A stretch of DNA of 64,000 nucleotides from Cohnella sp. AR92 (GCF_003990975.1 NZ_RZJR01000003.1:62001-126000); one strand, 5' to 3'. Shown: positions 9,382-18,571, counted from the first letter of the stretch. The notes: a model not told the origin generated them from the sequence alone. A program made the numbers and translations.

Positions 9382-9577
9382 AGGCCATTCCTCTCGGAAG
9401 GAAGGATTCTCTTATAGAGCCTAATTATAACTTATTTCCGCATCCGATAGAGAGATTCGCGAAATAATACACCTTTTCCATAAGAAAATCCACTTTCCGT
9501 CGCCCCGCGATCAAACTGCGCAAATAATCCCAGCAAACCCGAAAAGGACTCCATATAAACGGCAAAGCGGCCGGTTC

Positions 9578-9583
9578 TATAAT
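9578..9583 (+). promoter_or_regulatory. -10 element of the YtfQ-like binding-protein gene
   Basis: TATAAT lies 44 bases before the ATG at 9628. No convincing TTGACA is seen 17 bases upstream, so the promoter probably needs an activator; the YesN regulator encoded divergently is the obvious candidate. This is inference. Confidence 0.45.
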
Positions 9584-9627
9584 GAGGTCACACCGAGGCC
9601 GGTGAAACAATGGGGAGGATTAGCCAT

Positions 9628-10695
9628 ATGAAGAGCAAGAAAAAGTGGGGTACAGGTCTGGCGCTCGCCGCTCTGATCGCATTAACGGCCGCTTGCGGCA
9701 GCAACAACGGCAACAACCAAGCAAGCAATTCCGCTTCTCCCGAGCCGTCCAAGGCGGCGACGAGCAGCGAAAGCGCAAGCCCGAGTCCAAGCCAGAGCGC
9801 GGAGACATCCGGCTCGAAGAAGATTACGCTCGGGTTCTCCCAAGTCGGCGCCGAGAGCGGCTGGCGGACGGCGAATACGAAGTCGATTCAGGATTCGGCC
9901 AAGAACGCGGGCTTCGATCTGAAGTTCTCGGACGCTCAGCAGAAGCAAGAGAACCAGATCAAGGCGATCCGCTCCTTCATTCAACAGAAAGTGGACGTCA
10001 TCGCCTTCTCGCCGGTCGTCGAATCCGGCTGGGACACGGTGCTGAAGGAAGCGAAGGACGCGGGCATTCCGGTCATCCTGACGGACCGCGCGGTAGACTC
10101 GCAGGATAAGACGCTGTATAAGACGTTCATCGGCTCCGACTTCGTCGAAGAAGGCAAGAAGGCCGGCCAATGGGTCTTGGATAAGTACAAGGACACGGAC
10201 AAGGACATCAACATCGTCGAGCTGCAAGGCACGACGGGCTCCGCTCCGGCGAACGACCGCAAGGCGGGCTTCCAAGAAGTAATCGGCGCCAACTCTCACC
10301 TGAAGATCATCGCGTCCCAGACGGGCGACTTTACCCGCGCGAAGGGCAAGGAAGTCATGCAAGCGTTCCTCAAAGCGCATAAGGATATCGACGTTCTCTA
10401 CGCGCATAACGACGACATGGCGCTTGGCGCGATCCAGGCGATCGAAGCCGCAGGCCTCAAGCCGGGCGTAGATATTACCATCATCTCGGTTGACGCGGTC
10501 AAAGACGGAATGACGGCCGCTTCGGAAGGCAAGATCAACTTTATCGTCGAATGTAACCCGCTGCTCGGACCGCAGCTGATGGAAGCCGTTCAAGCCGTCG
10601 TCGACGGCAAGGAGATCGAGCCGCGCATCGTCACGAAGGAAACGACGTTCACCTCCGAGCAGGCGAAGGAAGCTCTTCCTTCCCGCGAATATTAA
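9628..10695 (+). CDS. Sugar ABC transporter substrate-binding lipoprotein, YtfQ-like (first copy)
   Basis: Periplasmic-binding-fold lipoprotein of 355 residues. I start it at ATG 9628 because GGGGAGGA lies at 9612-9619; an upstream in-frame ATG at 9610 overlaps that ribosome binding site. The signal has the lipobox LTAAC, followed by a low-complexity Ser/Pro/Glu linker to about residue 58. The binding domain opens with ITLGFSQVGAESGWR, the start typical of the galactofuranose-binding protein YtfQ and relatives, and ends near VECNPLLGPQLMEAV. It is the first gene of an SBP-ATPase-permease-permease-SBP operon. The true ligand could be a furanose sugar such as galactofuranose or arabinofuranose. 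Confidence 0.92.
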   Translation: MKSKKKWGTGLALAALIALTAACGSNNGNNQASNSASPEPSKAATSSESASPSPSQSAETSGSKKITLGFSQVGAESGWRTANTKSIQDSAKNAGFDLKFSDAQQKQENQIKAIRSFIQQKVDVIAFSPVVESGWDTVLKEAKDAGIPVILTDRAVDSQDKTLYKTFIGSDFVEEGKKAGQWVLDKYKDTDKDINIVELQGTTGSAPANDRKAGFQEVIGANSHLKIIASQTGDFTRAKGKEVMQAFLKAHKDIDVLYAHNDDMALGAIQAIEAAGLKPGVDITIISVDAVKDGMTAASEGKINFIVECNPLLGPQLMEAVQAVVDGKEIEPRIVTKETTFTSEQAKEALPSREY

Positions 10696-10720
10696 TCGAA
10701 GCTAGATTTGGATACGCAGG

Positions 10721-10763
10721 GAAAAGTCACTCTATCGGGCTGTTCGCCTCCGAGTGGCTTTTC
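10721..10763 (+). other. Intercistronic hairpin between SBP and ATPase genes
   Basis: GAAAAGTCACTC at 10721-10732 pairs with GAGTGGCTTTTC at 10752-10763 (one G-T pair), with a 19-base loop and only a short TCTCG tail. It can act as a leaky terminator or a 3' stabiliser, making the binding protein more abundant than the membrane parts, a common arrangement in such operons. Confidence 0.55.
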
Positions 10764-10789
10764 TCGCGTCATAGAAGGGAGAGAACTCC

Positions 10790-12301
10790 ATGGCAGATCC
10801 ATCTCCGATTCTTAAGATGACGGGCATTACGAAGCGTTTCCCGGGGGTTACGGCGCTGTCGAACGTAGACTTTCGGCTCTTCCCGGGAGAGGTTCATGCG
10901 CTTCTCGGCGAGAACGGAGCGGGCAAGTCGACGCTGATCAAGGTGCTGACCGGCGTCTATTCCATTGATGAAGGCTCGGTCTCGATAGAGGACCGTCCGG
11001 TCGCGATCGCCAGCCCGCTCGAGGCGCAGAAGGCAGGCATCAGCACCGTTTATCAAGAGGTGAACCTCTGCCCGAATCTCTCCGTCGCCGAGAATATTTA
11101 TATCGGAAGAGAGCCGAGGAAGCTGGGGAGAATCCTTTGGCGGCAAATGAACCGGGATGCCGAGCTGCTGCTGAAGGAACGGCTCCATCTGTCGATCGAC
11201 GTGACGCTGCCGCTGCAGTCTTACTCGGTCGCCATTCAGCAGCTCGTGGCCATTGCGCGCGCGCTCAGCATCTCGGCCAAGGTGCTCATTCTGGACGAGC
11301 CGACGTCCAGCCTGGACCAGAACGAAGTAAAGCAGCTGTTCGCGGTCATGCGCAAGCTGAAGAGCGAAGGGCTCGCGATCCTGTTCGTGACGCACTTTCT
11401 GGATCAGGTCTATGAGATGTCCGATCGGCTGACCGTTCTGCGCAACGGAGAACGGGAAGGTGAATACATGGCGGCGGAGCTGTCGAGATTCGAGCTCGTG
11501 CTGAAGATGATCGGCAAGGATCTCAAGCTGCTGGAAGAGCTGCCGAAGCTACCGTCCGAATTCAAGAAGCAGGCGGGAAACAAGATGATCTCCGCGTCCG
11601 GTCTGGGAAGAAGGGGAGCGATTCAGCCGTTCGACCTCGATATTCTCAAGGGAGAGGTCGTCGGGTTGGCGGGGCTTCTCGGCTCCGGAAGAACGGAGAT
11701 CGCCCGACTGATCTTCGGGGCGGATCGTCCGGACGAAGGGAAGCTGACCGTCGGAGCGACGGGAGCCACGGTCAAATCGCCGCGAAGCGCGATCGAACAG
11801 AGAATCGCCTTCTGCTCGGAGAATCGGAAGACCGAGGGGATTATCGACGACCTGACGGTTCGGGAGAATATCATTCTCGCGCTGCAGGCATCGCGGGGCT
11901 GGTTCCGCCCGATCTCGCGCAAGAAGCAGGATGAGATCGCGGAGCGGTACATTCAGATGCTCAACATCAATCCGAAGAATTCGGAGCATCTGATCAAGAA
12001 CCTGAGCGGCGGCAACCAGCAGAAGGTACTGCTCGCCCGCTGGCTGCTGACCGAGCCGGAGCTGCTCATTCTGGACGAACCGACCCGCGGCATCGACGTC
12101 GGCGCCAAGGCGGAGATCCAGAAGCTCGTTCTCTCCCTGGCGAAGCAGGGGATGGCGGTACTCTTCATCTCCTCGGAGATGGAAGAGGTCATCCGCGTAA
12201 GCGACCGCGTCGCCGTCCTGAGGGACCGGAGCAAAGTGACGGAGCTCGGCGGCGATCAGATCAATCAGCAGCAAATCATGCAAGCGATGGCAGGAGGTTG
12301 A
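10790..12301 (+). CDS. Sugar ABC transporter ATP-binding protein, YtfR/RbsA/MglA family
   Basis: Tandem ATPase of 503 residues for a CUT2-type sugar importer. The first domain has Walker A GENGAGKST at 40-48, a degenerate signature (SVAIQQLVAIARAL) and Walker B LILDEPTSS. The second has the altered Walker A (GLLGSGRTE) typical of this family, a full LSGGNQQK signature and LILDEPTRGID. ATG 10790 has GGGAGAG upstream. It is followed after four bases by the first permease. The family and the paired permeases point to a furanose or pentose substrate. Confidence 0.95.
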   Translation: MADPSPILKMTGITKRFPGVTALSNVDFRLFPGEVHALLGENGAGKSTLIKVLTGVYSIDEGSVSIEDRPVAIASPLEAQKAGISTVYQEVNLCPNLSVAENIYIGREPRKLGRILWRQMNRDAELLLKERLHLSIDVTLPLQSYSVAIQQLVAIARALSISAKVLILDEPTSSLDQNEVKQLFAVMRKLKSEGLAILFVTHFLDQVYEMSDRLTVLRNGEREGEYMAAELSRFELVLKMIGKDLKLLEELPKLPSEFKKQAGNKMISASGLGRRGAIQPFDLDILKGEVVGLAGLLGSGRTEIARLIFGADRPDEGKLTVGATGATVKSPRSAIEQRIAFCSENRKTEGIIDDLTVRENIILALQASRGWFRPISRKKQDEIAERYIQMLNINPKNSEHLIKNLSGGNQQKVLLARWLLTEPELLILDEPTRGIDVGAKAEIQKLVLSLAKQGMAVLFISSEMEEVIRVSDRVAVLRDRSKVTELGGDQINQQQIMQAMAGG

Positions 12302-12305
12302 CCCC

Positions 12306-13349
12306 ATGGCAAGCAAGCTCGTACGGCATCATCTGTTCTGGCCGTTATGCGTATTGGCGGCCTTGTTGCTCTTCAACTTGATTTATTCGCCCGACTTCTT
12401 CTCGCTTGTCGTGCGCAACGGGAACCTGTACGGCAGCCTTATCGACATTCTCAACTTCGGAGCTCCGCTCATTCTGGTCTCGATCGGAATGACGCTCGTC
12501 ATCGCGACCGGCGGCATCGACCTGTCCGTCGGCTCGATCGTCGCGATCTCCGGAGCCATGGCTTGCTTGACGATCAGCAAGAGCTCGGATCAAAGCTCGC
12601 TGGTTCTCGTCGTCGGCGCCGTGCTCGCATCGGTGGGCTTATCCGTCGTGTTGGGCCTATGGAACGGAGCCTTGGTGTCCGCCGCGCGCATCCAACCGAT
12701 CATCGCCACGCTGATCTTAATGGTGGCGGGACGCGGAATCGCGCAGCTGATTACGAGCGGGCAGATCATCACGGTATCCAGCGATTCCTACGAGTACATC
12801 GGAGCCGGATCGCTTGCCGCTCTTCCTTTCTCGATCTTTATCGTGGCGGCGGTGCTGATCGTCGCGTCCCTGCTGACGCGCCGGACGGCGCTCGGCTTGT
12901 TCATCGAATCGGTCGGCAACAACGCCAAAGCGAGCCGCTTAGCGGGACTCCGGTCGAACACGGTCATCTTGTCCGTGTACGTGTTCTGCGGACTGTGCGC
13001 CGGCATCGCGGGGCTGATCCTCAGCTCCAACGTCTCCAGCGCGGACGGCAACAATGCCGGCCTCTGGTATGAGCTGGACGCGATTCTCGCGGTCGTCATC
13101 GGAGGCACTTCGCTGAACGGCGGCCGGTTCTACCTGATGGGGACGGTTATCGGCGCCCTGATCATCCAGACGCTCACGACCACGATCTACACGATTGGCG
13201 TTCCGCCGGAAATCACGCTTGTCGTGAAGGCGTTCGTCGTGCTGGCCGTGTGTCTCATTCAATCGGAGTCGTTCCGCAAGGCCATCGTGATTCGATGGCG
13301 CAAACGGAATTATCCCGCCGAGCAGGAGGTCGCCCGCCATGTCTCTTAA
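12306..13349 (+). CDS. Sugar ABC transporter permease, YtfT-like
   Basis: Hydrophobic 347-residue permease of the ribose/galactose (CUT2) class with about nine to ten membrane segments. The IDLSVGSIVAISGA motif around residues 76-90 and the AVVIGGTSLNGGRFYLMGTVIGALIIQTL region near 260 are characteristic. The gene starts four bases after the ATPase and overlaps the second permease by 11 bases, so the two permeases form a coupled heterodimer, as YtfT and YjfF do in the galactofuranose importer. Confidence 0.93.
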   Translation: MASKLVRHHLFWPLCVLAALLLFNLIYSPDFFSLVVRNGNLYGSLIDILNFGAPLILVSIGMTLVIATGGIDLSVGSIVAISGAMACLTISKSSDQSSLVLVVGAVLASVGLSVVLGLWNGALVSAARIQPIIATLILMVAGRGIAQLITSGQIITVSSDSYEYIGAGSLAALPFSIFIVAAVLIVASLLTRRTALGLFIESVGNNAKASRLAGLRSNTVILSVYVFCGLCAGIAGLILSSNVSSADGNNAGLWYELDAILAVVIGGTSLNGGRFYLMGTVIGALIIQTLTTTIYTIGVPPEITLVVKAFVVLAVCLIQSESFRKAIVIRWRKRNYPAEQEVARHVS

Positions 13350-14304
13350 TCGCAAATATGTCCCGGTTCTCGTGACGTTAGGCTTATTCGCGGTCATGTT
13401 CGCCGCGGGATCATTTCGGTACGACGGGTTTTTCTCCATGCAGGTGCTTTATAATCTCCTGATCGACAACGCGTTCCTGCTCATAACCGCCGTGGGGATG
13501 ACGTTCGTCATTCTATCCGGCGGCATCGACTTGTCGGTCGGGTCGGTCATCGCTCTGACGACGATGGTGAGCGCGAGCTTGGTCGAGCAGCATGGCTGGC
13601 CGCCGGCCGTCGTCATCCCGATGGTGCTTATCATGGGTTCCTTGTTCGGGGCGCTGATGGGAGCCATCATCCATTACTTCCGGATTCAGCCGTTTATCGT
13701 AACGCTGGCCGGCATGTTTCTGGCGCGGGGCTTGTGCTACGTCATCAGCATCGATACGATCACGATTACCGATTCCTTCTTCACGAAGGTCGCCCAGACG
13801 AAGGTGCGCATGCCGGGCGGGTTCGTCTCGATCAATGTCATCATTGCCCTGGTCGTCGTGCTGGCCGCCGTCTTCTTGGCGCATTACACGAGATTCGGCC
13901 GCCGAGTGTACGCGATCGGAGGGAGCGAGCAGTCCTCGCTGCTCATGGGGCTTCCCGTCGCGCGTTCGAAGATCCTGGTCTATACGCTGAGCGGCTTCTG
14001 CTCCGCTCTTGCCGGCGTCGTCTTCACCTTCTACATGCTGTCGGGCTACGGCCTGCATGCGATGGGGCTTGAGCTCGATACCATCGCCGCCGTCGTCATC
14101 GGCGGGACGCTGCTCACCGGAGGAGTCGGCTATATCGCGGGAACCTTCCTCGGCGTATTGATCCAAGGGGTTATCCAAACTATAATCAGCTTTGAAGGAA
14201 CGCTGAGCTCCTGGTGGACGAAGATCGTCATCGGACTGCTGCTGTTCGTGTTTATCTTGTTCCAGCGGGTGTTAAGCGAACGCAGGATAACGGTCAAATC
14301 ATAG
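13339..14304 (+). CDS. Sugar ABC transporter permease, YjfF-like
   Basis: Second CUT2-class permease, 321 residues, with the family motif LSGGIDLSVGSVIALTTM near 55-72 and VVIGGTLLTGGVGYIAGTFLGVLIQG near 253. It starts inside the end of the previous permease gene, with AGGAGG about ten bases upstream. It completes the membrane part of the importer. The next gene is a second binding protein 28 bases downstream. Confidence 0.93.
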   Translation: MSLNRKYVPVLVTLGLFAVMFAAGSFRYDGFFSMQVLYNLLIDNAFLLITAVGMTFVILSGGIDLSVGSVIALTTMVSASLVEQHGWPPAVVIPMVLIMGSLFGALMGAIIHYFRIQPFIVTLAGMFLARGLCYVISIDTITITDSFFTKVAQTKVRMPGGFVSINVIIALVVVLAAVFLAHYTRFGRRVYAIGGSEQSSLLMGLPVARSKILVYTLSGFCSALAGVVFTFYMLSGYGLHAMGLELDTIAAVVIGGTLLTGGVGYIAGTFLGVLIQGVIQTIISFEGTLSSWWTKIVIGLLLFVFILFQRVLSERRITVKS

Positions 14305-14332
14305 AGCTAACGGACAGACGGGAGGGGAGCGA

Positions 14333-15379
14333 ATGAAGCGTCGAGCATACGGATTCGTCATCTTGTTTCTGCTGTTAATTCTTCCGGCGTGCACGTCGGA
14401 GAGCGCCGCTCCGCTCGCCCCGCCCGTCGAACCGAGCAAGCCGCCTTCGCTCAGCGAATGGATGGAGTCGTCGGCCACGGCGATCAAGTCGGAGAAGCGC
14501 ATCGTGCTCGGCTTCTCGCAGCTTGGCAGCGAGAGCGCCTGGCGGAACGCGAACACCGCATCCGTTCAGGAGGCGGCCGAAGAATCGGGAATCACGCTCG
14601 TGATGGCGAACGCGGAGCAATCCCAAGAGAAACAGTTCGAGGCCGTTCGCGAATTCATTCGTCAGAGGGTGGATGTCATCGCCATTGCGCCCGTCGTGGA
14701 ATCCGGTTGGGAGTCTATCCTGCAGGAGGCGAAGGAAGCCGGCATTCCCGTCGTGATCCTGGACCGCTCCGTCAACGTGGAGGATTCCTCCCTGTTCGTC
14801 ACGACAATCGGCTCGGACTTCAAGGAAGAAGGGGTCAAGGCTGGCAAGTACCTGATGGATCTCATGCGCAACCGCGCCGGGCCGATCCGGATCGCGGAGC
14901 TTCAAGGAACGTCAGGCTCGGCGCCGTCCATTCGCCGGGGCGAGGGCTTCCGCAGCGTCATCGACGCCAGAGAAGACATGGTCATCACCCAGAGCGCTCC
15001 CGCCGACTTCACGGAGAGCAAGGGCAAGGAGATCATGCGCGGCTTCCTTCAGGTTCCCGCCGGGGAGCGGCCGCAAGTGCTGTTCGCGCACAACGACGAT
15101 ATGGCGATCGGAGCGATCGAGGCCATTGAAGAAGCGGGACTGAAGCCGGGCGCGGATATCGAGATCGTCTCCGTAGACGGTTCTCGCCGGGCGCTGCAGC
15201 TGCTCGCCGATGGCAAGATGAGCGCCGTCGTGGAATGCAACCCGCTGCTAGGCCCGTTGTTGATGCAGGCTGCCAAGGAGATCATGGCCGGGAGAACGCT
15301 GCCGAAGCGCATGGTTCCGCCGGAAGACATTTTCACGCAGGACAGGGCGGCGAAGGAAGTCGGCAATCGAAAGTTCTAA
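14333..15379 (+). CDS. Sugar ABC transporter substrate-binding lipoprotein, YtfQ-like (second copy)
   Basis: A 348-residue paralogue of the binding protein at 9628: both share GFSQxGxESxWRxANT at the start of the mature domain and VECNPLLGP near the end. The signal is shorter with lipobox ILPAC, then a Pro/Ser-rich tether. Having two binding proteins around one ATPase-permease set suggests two ligands or one dedicated sensor. GGGAGGGGAGCG precedes ATG 14333. A terminator follows. Divergence in the ligand pocket cannot be judged by eye. Confidence 0.9.
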   Translation: MKRRAYGFVILFLLLILPACTSESAAPLAPPVEPSKPPSLSEWMESSATAIKSEKRIVLGFSQLGSESAWRNANTASVQEAAEESGITLVMANAEQSQEKQFEAVREFIRQRVDVIAIAPVVESGWESILQEAKEAGIPVVILDRSVNVEDSSLFVTTIGSDFKEEGVKAGKYLMDLMRNRAGPIRIAELQGTSGSAPSIRRGEGFRSVIDAREDMVITQSAPADFTESKGKEIMRGFLQVPAGERPQVLFAHNDDMAIGAIEAIEEAGLKPGADIEIVSVDGSRRALQLLADGKMSAVVECNPLLGPLLMQAAKEIMAGRTLPKRMVPPEDIFTQDRAAKEVGNRKF

Positions 15380-15384
15380 TGAAG

Positions 15385-15429
15385 GAAGACGGCTCCCGAC
15401 AACAGTCGGATGAAGGCCGTCTTCTTTTT
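15385..15429 (+). terminator. Terminator of the YtfQRT-like operon
   Basis: GAAGACGGC at 15385-15393 pairs with GCCGTCTTC at 15416-15424 and is followed by five T residues. The loop is 22 bases and holds a smaller CCGAC/GTCGG hairpin. Confidence 0.8.
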
Positions 15430-15572
15430 GTCGTGTTTAAACTTACGCAAGATCCAGTCACCGCCTCCATAAGTCGCCAGCCGGTCGCTGCCGTCCGTAC
15501 CTTGTGCATAGAAAGCTTTTGCCCGAGGGAAAATGAACCTAAGGATCATAGCGATGAGGAGGTAAGCGGGGG

Positions 15573-15800
15573 ATGTCGATGGTTACCTGGCTGCTGATCA
15601 TAGCCGCAGCGGTGTGCGTATTCTCGCTGATAAGTTCTATTTACTTTATTAATAAACAGGGCGGGAAGGAATTGGACAAAAGCATCCATTCGGGGACGGT
15701 GCGCCATCCCATTGCCGCCAATCCGATGGTTATCGCCTATTGGGTGTTCCCGATTGTCGTCATTCTTGGGGCGATCGTGCTGGCGATGTTCACCCGTTAA
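15573..15800 (+). CDS. Small two-helix membrane protein of unknown function
   Basis: I do not recognise this 75-residue protein. It has two membrane helices (about 4-25 and 51-73) around a short polar loop with an INKQGGKELDKS stretch. AGGAGG at 15555-15560 is 12 bases before the ATG. It is 21 bases from the next small gene and likely co-transcribed with it. No signal for secretion or enzyme motif is seen. Confidence 0.75.
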   Translation: MSMVTWLLIIAAAVCVFSLISSIYFINKQGGKELDKSIHSGTVRHPIAANPMVIAYWVFPIVVILGAIVLAMFTR

Positions 15801-15821
15801 GCGGCAAAGGAGGAGTCGAGC

Positions 15822-16148
15822 ATGGACAACAAGCATTATTACGTGTCGGTACAATCCAAGACGATCATGCACAACCAGGGAGATGCCCCTTACGAGCTGG
15901 AGATCGTCGCCTCCGAGGAGGAAGTCGATAAGCTGAAGGATTTGTTCGCCGAGTTGGACGAATACGACCAGGACACCTTCTTCCGGGCGCATTACCCGGG
16001 CATTCCCTATCATCATGATTCCCAGAATGATCGTTACGATTATGCCTTAAAGCAAATTTATGGCCTGCTGAATCGGCTCGGCACGGAAGAGACCAAGAGC
16101 CATATCGATTCCATGAATCTGCAGATGGGTGCGGAGAAGGAATTCTAA
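15822..16148 (+). CDS. Conserved small cytoplasmic protein of unknown function
   Basis: A 108-residue acidic protein starting KHYYVSVQSKTIMHNQGDAPYELEIVASEEEVDKL. The pattern of beta strands followed by a helix and an HYPGIPYHHDSQND stretch looks like a family common in Paenibacillus and Bacillus, sometimes labelled 'hydrolase' without experimental support; I see no catalytic motif. AAAGGAGG precedes the ATG. It follows the small membrane protein in the same operon and ends before a terminator. Confidence 0.8.
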   Translation: MDNKHYYVSVQSKTIMHNQGDAPYELEIVASEEEVDKLKDLFAELDEYDQDTFFRAHYPGIPYHHDSQNDRYDYALKQIYGLLNRLGTEETKSHIDSMNLQMGAEKEF

Positions 16149-16155
16149 GCAAGAC

Positions 16156-16184
16156 AAAAACGACACCTCGAAGGTGTCGTTTTT
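16156..16184. terminator. Bidirectional terminator
   Basis: ACGACACCT, loop CGA, AGGTGTCGT, flanked by A5 and T5. It ends the small-gene operon on the plus strand and probably the efflux gene arriving on the minus strand. Confidence 0.88.
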
Positions 16185-16208
16185 CTTATCTGTATATCCG
16201 CTGCCCTG

Positions 16209-17708
16209 TTAGGCTTGCTCTTGTACTTGAACCTTCTTCCGTGCATCTCCCGCATTCTCTTCCGCCGCATGGGCCACGCGCTTGATGAAGAAGGAGAGGA
16301 GCAAGCCGACCGCGCCGATGGCTACGATGACCAGGTAAGCGTCGTTGATGCCCTCGATCGTCGCATGGTTGATCAATTGCTCCTTCGTCAATCCGCTCGC
16401 TGCACCGGAGGCTGCCATATCCTTGGCATGGGTCGCGGTGCGGTTAGCCATGATCGTCACCAGCAAGGAAGTGCCGACAGCGCCGGCGACCTGCCGTACC
16501 GTGTTGGAGATAGCGGTGCCGTGAGCATTGAGCCTTTGCGGCAGCTGGTTAAGGCCGGCGGTCTGAATCGGCATCATGAACAAGGCCATGCCGATCCGGC
16601 GGGCGGTGGACATAAGAAGAATGTACGTGTAGCTCGTCGAGTCCGACAGGTTGACGAAGCCCAGCGTGGTCCCGATCGTAATCAGAAGTCCGATAACGGC
16701 AAGCCACTTGGCCCCGAAGCGGTCGAACAGCCTTCCGGTTACCGGCATCAGAAAGCCCATCACGAGCGCGCCGGGAAGCAGAAGCAAGCCGGACTCGATG
16801 GCCGAGTAGCCGCGGGTATTCTGAAGGTAAAGCGGCAGAAGCATCATGTCCGCGTACATCACCATCGTAACCGAGATATTGATTACCGTCGTGAGCGAGA
16901 ACATATTGTACTTGAAGGCTCTCAGGTCCAGAAGCGGTTCCTTAGCGAACAATTGCCGCAGCGTGAACCAGACGAGGGCGACAAGGCCTACAGAGATCGA
17001 TAGAAGAACCTCGGCGCTCCCCCAGCCTGCGCTTCCGGCGCTGCTGAATCCGTACAATACCGCGCCGAACCCGATGGTCGACAGCGCGACGCTCCATACG
17101 TCCAGCTTGGCGGGAGCGGGTTCCGATACGTTCCGAAGGTAAACGAAGCCGCAGAGGATGACGATCAGCGCCAGCGGAATCATGCCGTAGAACATCGTCT
17201 CCCAGGCGAAGTTCTCGAGGATGTAACCGGCCAGGGTAGGTCCGATCGCCGGCGCGAAAATAATGGCGAACCCGACCATGCCCATCGCCGCTCCGCGCTT
17301 CTCCGGCGGGAAGAGCGTCAGGATGACGTTCATCAGCAATGGCATGATAATGCCGGCGCCTGCCGCTTGAATCATCCGTCCGACCAGCAGAACCGGGAAG
17401 TTCGTCGCGATTGCCGACACGATCGTGCCTGCCAGGAAAATCAACATGGACGCCTGGAACAGCTGGCGAGTGGAGAACCTTCTCATGAAGAACGCCGTGA
17501 TCGGCACCAAGACCCCGTTTACCAGCATGTAGCCGGTGGTCAGCCATTGGGCCGTCGAAGCGACGATGTCGAAGTCCTTCATCAATTCCGGAACGGCAAC
17601 GGTCATGACCGTCTGATTCAACGTCGCCAGGAAAGCCCCCAGAATCATAATGAATAAGATCGGGCCTTTCTTAATGTCCAAACCAATGCTTGCTTTAGCG
17701 GTACTCAA
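16209..17708 (-). CDS. DHA2-family MFS drug efflux transporter
   Basis: Proton-driven multidrug exporter of 499 residues with about fourteen membrane helices (EmrB/QacA, LmrB-like). Family marks are the N-terminal LGAFLATLNQTVMTVAVPEL, the WLTTGYMLVNGVLVP stretch in helix 2, LVGRMIQAAGAGIIMPLL, and motif C GFAIIFAPAIGPTLAGYI in helix 5. It begins with TTG at 17708 after AAAGGATGGAGAAGG. It diverges from a TetR-family gene 209 bases away, the usual layout for a pump repressed by its neighbour. The drug spectrum is unknown. Confidence 0.93.
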   Translation of the reverse strand: MSTAKASIGLDIKKGPILFIMILGAFLATLNQTVMTVAVPELMKDFDIVASTAQWLTTGYMLVNGVLVPITAFFMRRFSTRQLFQASMLIFLAGTIVSAIATNFPVLLVGRMIQAAGAGIIMPLLMNVILTLFPPEKRGAAMGMVGFAIIFAPAIGPTLAGYILENFAWETMFYGMIPLALIVILCGFVYLRNVSEPAPAKLDVWSVALSTIGFGAVLYGFSSAGSAGWGSAEVLLSISVGLVALVWFTLRQLFAKEPLLDLRAFKYNMFSLTTVINISVTMVMYADMMLLPLYLQNTRGYSAIESGLLLLPGALVMGFLMPVTGRLFDRFGAKWLAVIGLLITIGTTLGFVNLSDSTSYTYILLMSTARRIGMALFMMPIQTAGLNQLPQRLNAHGTAISNTVRQVAGAVGTSLLVTIMANRTATHAKDMAASGAASGLTKEQLINHATIEGINDAYLVIVAIGAVGLLLSFFIKRVAHAAEENAGDARKKVQVQEQA

Positions 17709-17737
17709 CCTTCTCCATCCTTTCTCTCTCTTGTAGC

Positions 17738-17841
17738 TAGTTTACACTCTGTAGTATAATTGACGAGGTATGAATTAGATTATAGACCGAATCCCTCCAT
17801 TTACAAGCGACGAATCGAGACGATCTGTAAACTAATTGACA
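17738..17841. promoter_or_regulatory. Divergent promoter region with distant inverted half-sites
   Basis: The segment holds TAGTTTACA near 17739-17746 and its reverse complement TGTAAACTA at 17826-17834, about 80 bases apart, each close to one of the two genes; they are candidate TetR-regulator half-operators. On the minus strand TTGTAA (17806-17801) and TATAAT (17784-17779) are 16 bases apart and could drive the efflux gene; TTGACA at 17836-17841 faces the TetR gene. Confidence 0.4.
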
Positions 17842-17917
17842 GGTATCGGGTTAAACGTCATCTAGCAAGAGAAACTTCAACGCATAGCGCCGAATTTGTA
17901 GCTTAAGGATAGAAGGG

Positions 17918-18556
17918 ATGGGCCGCCAATTGAGCAACGCATCTTCCAAAACAGATCCTCGGATCCTTCGAACTCGGCATTTGATCAAGGAAGCCTTCAT
18001 TGACCTGCTTCACGAGATGGACCTGGAGAAAATCTCGGTGAACAAAATCGCGGAACGAGCGACGATCAACCGGGTGACGTTCTATCTTCATTACCGGGAC
18101 ATTCCGGACATGCAGGAGAAGATGGCGGACGAGATGATGGAGAACATCTACAGCTTCTTGAGAAGCCCGCAGCCGAACTCGAAGCCGGCGAATCCGGAAC
18201 AGGAGGATTGGCCGCTGCTCGTCCGACTTCTCGAGCATATCGCCGAGAATTCGAAGTTCTACACGGTCATCCTGGCTTATAAGCGTTCTCCGGTATTTAC
18301 GGACCGTCTGCTGAAGCCGCTGGTGGGGATCATCACGAACCAAGTGGAGAATATCGGCAAGGATTCCTTCCTCGCGAAGTCGGAGATCCCGAAGGATATC
18401 GCGATCTGGTTCGGTTCCGCCGCGCTGATCGGCACGATCAATTCCTGGCTTCGATCCGGGATGCCTTATACCCCGCGTTATTTGGCTCAGCAGCTGTCGC
18501 TGATGATGCCGCATCATTTCGATATGTCGTCCATTGAGCGAATCGAGCGGAAGTGA
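17918..18556 (+). CDS. TetR/AcrR family transcriptional regulator
   Basis: A 212-residue repressor. The N-terminal helix-turn-helix spans about residues 14-60 (RTRHLIKEAFIDLLHE, then ISVNKIAERATINRVTFYLHYRD, the standard TetR recognition helix). The C-terminal ligand domain is of the type seen in many Firmicutes TetR proteins (AENSKFYTVILAYKRSP, then PRYLAQQLS). AAGGATAGAAGGG lies before ATG 17918. Its divergent neighbour is a DHA2 pump, which it likely represses until a substrate binds. A small DNA-binding-like gene follows after 15 bases. Confidence 0.92.
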   Translation: MGRQLSNASSKTDPRILRTRHLIKEAFIDLLHEMDLEKISVNKIAERATINRVTFYLHYRDIPDMQEKMADEMMENIYSFLRSPQPNSKPANPEQEDWPLLVRLLEHIAENSKFYTVILAYKRSPVFTDRLLKPLVGIITNQVENIGKDSFLAKSEIPKDIAIWFGSAALIGTINSWLRSGMPYTPRYLAQQLSLMMPHHFDMSSIERIERK

Positions 18557-18571
18557 GGAGGGGATGCGACA

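Noticed and set aside
15430-15560. Riboswitch upstream of the small membrane protein gene
   Set aside because: No paired structure with conserved motifs of a class I know; only a short leader with a good ribosome site.
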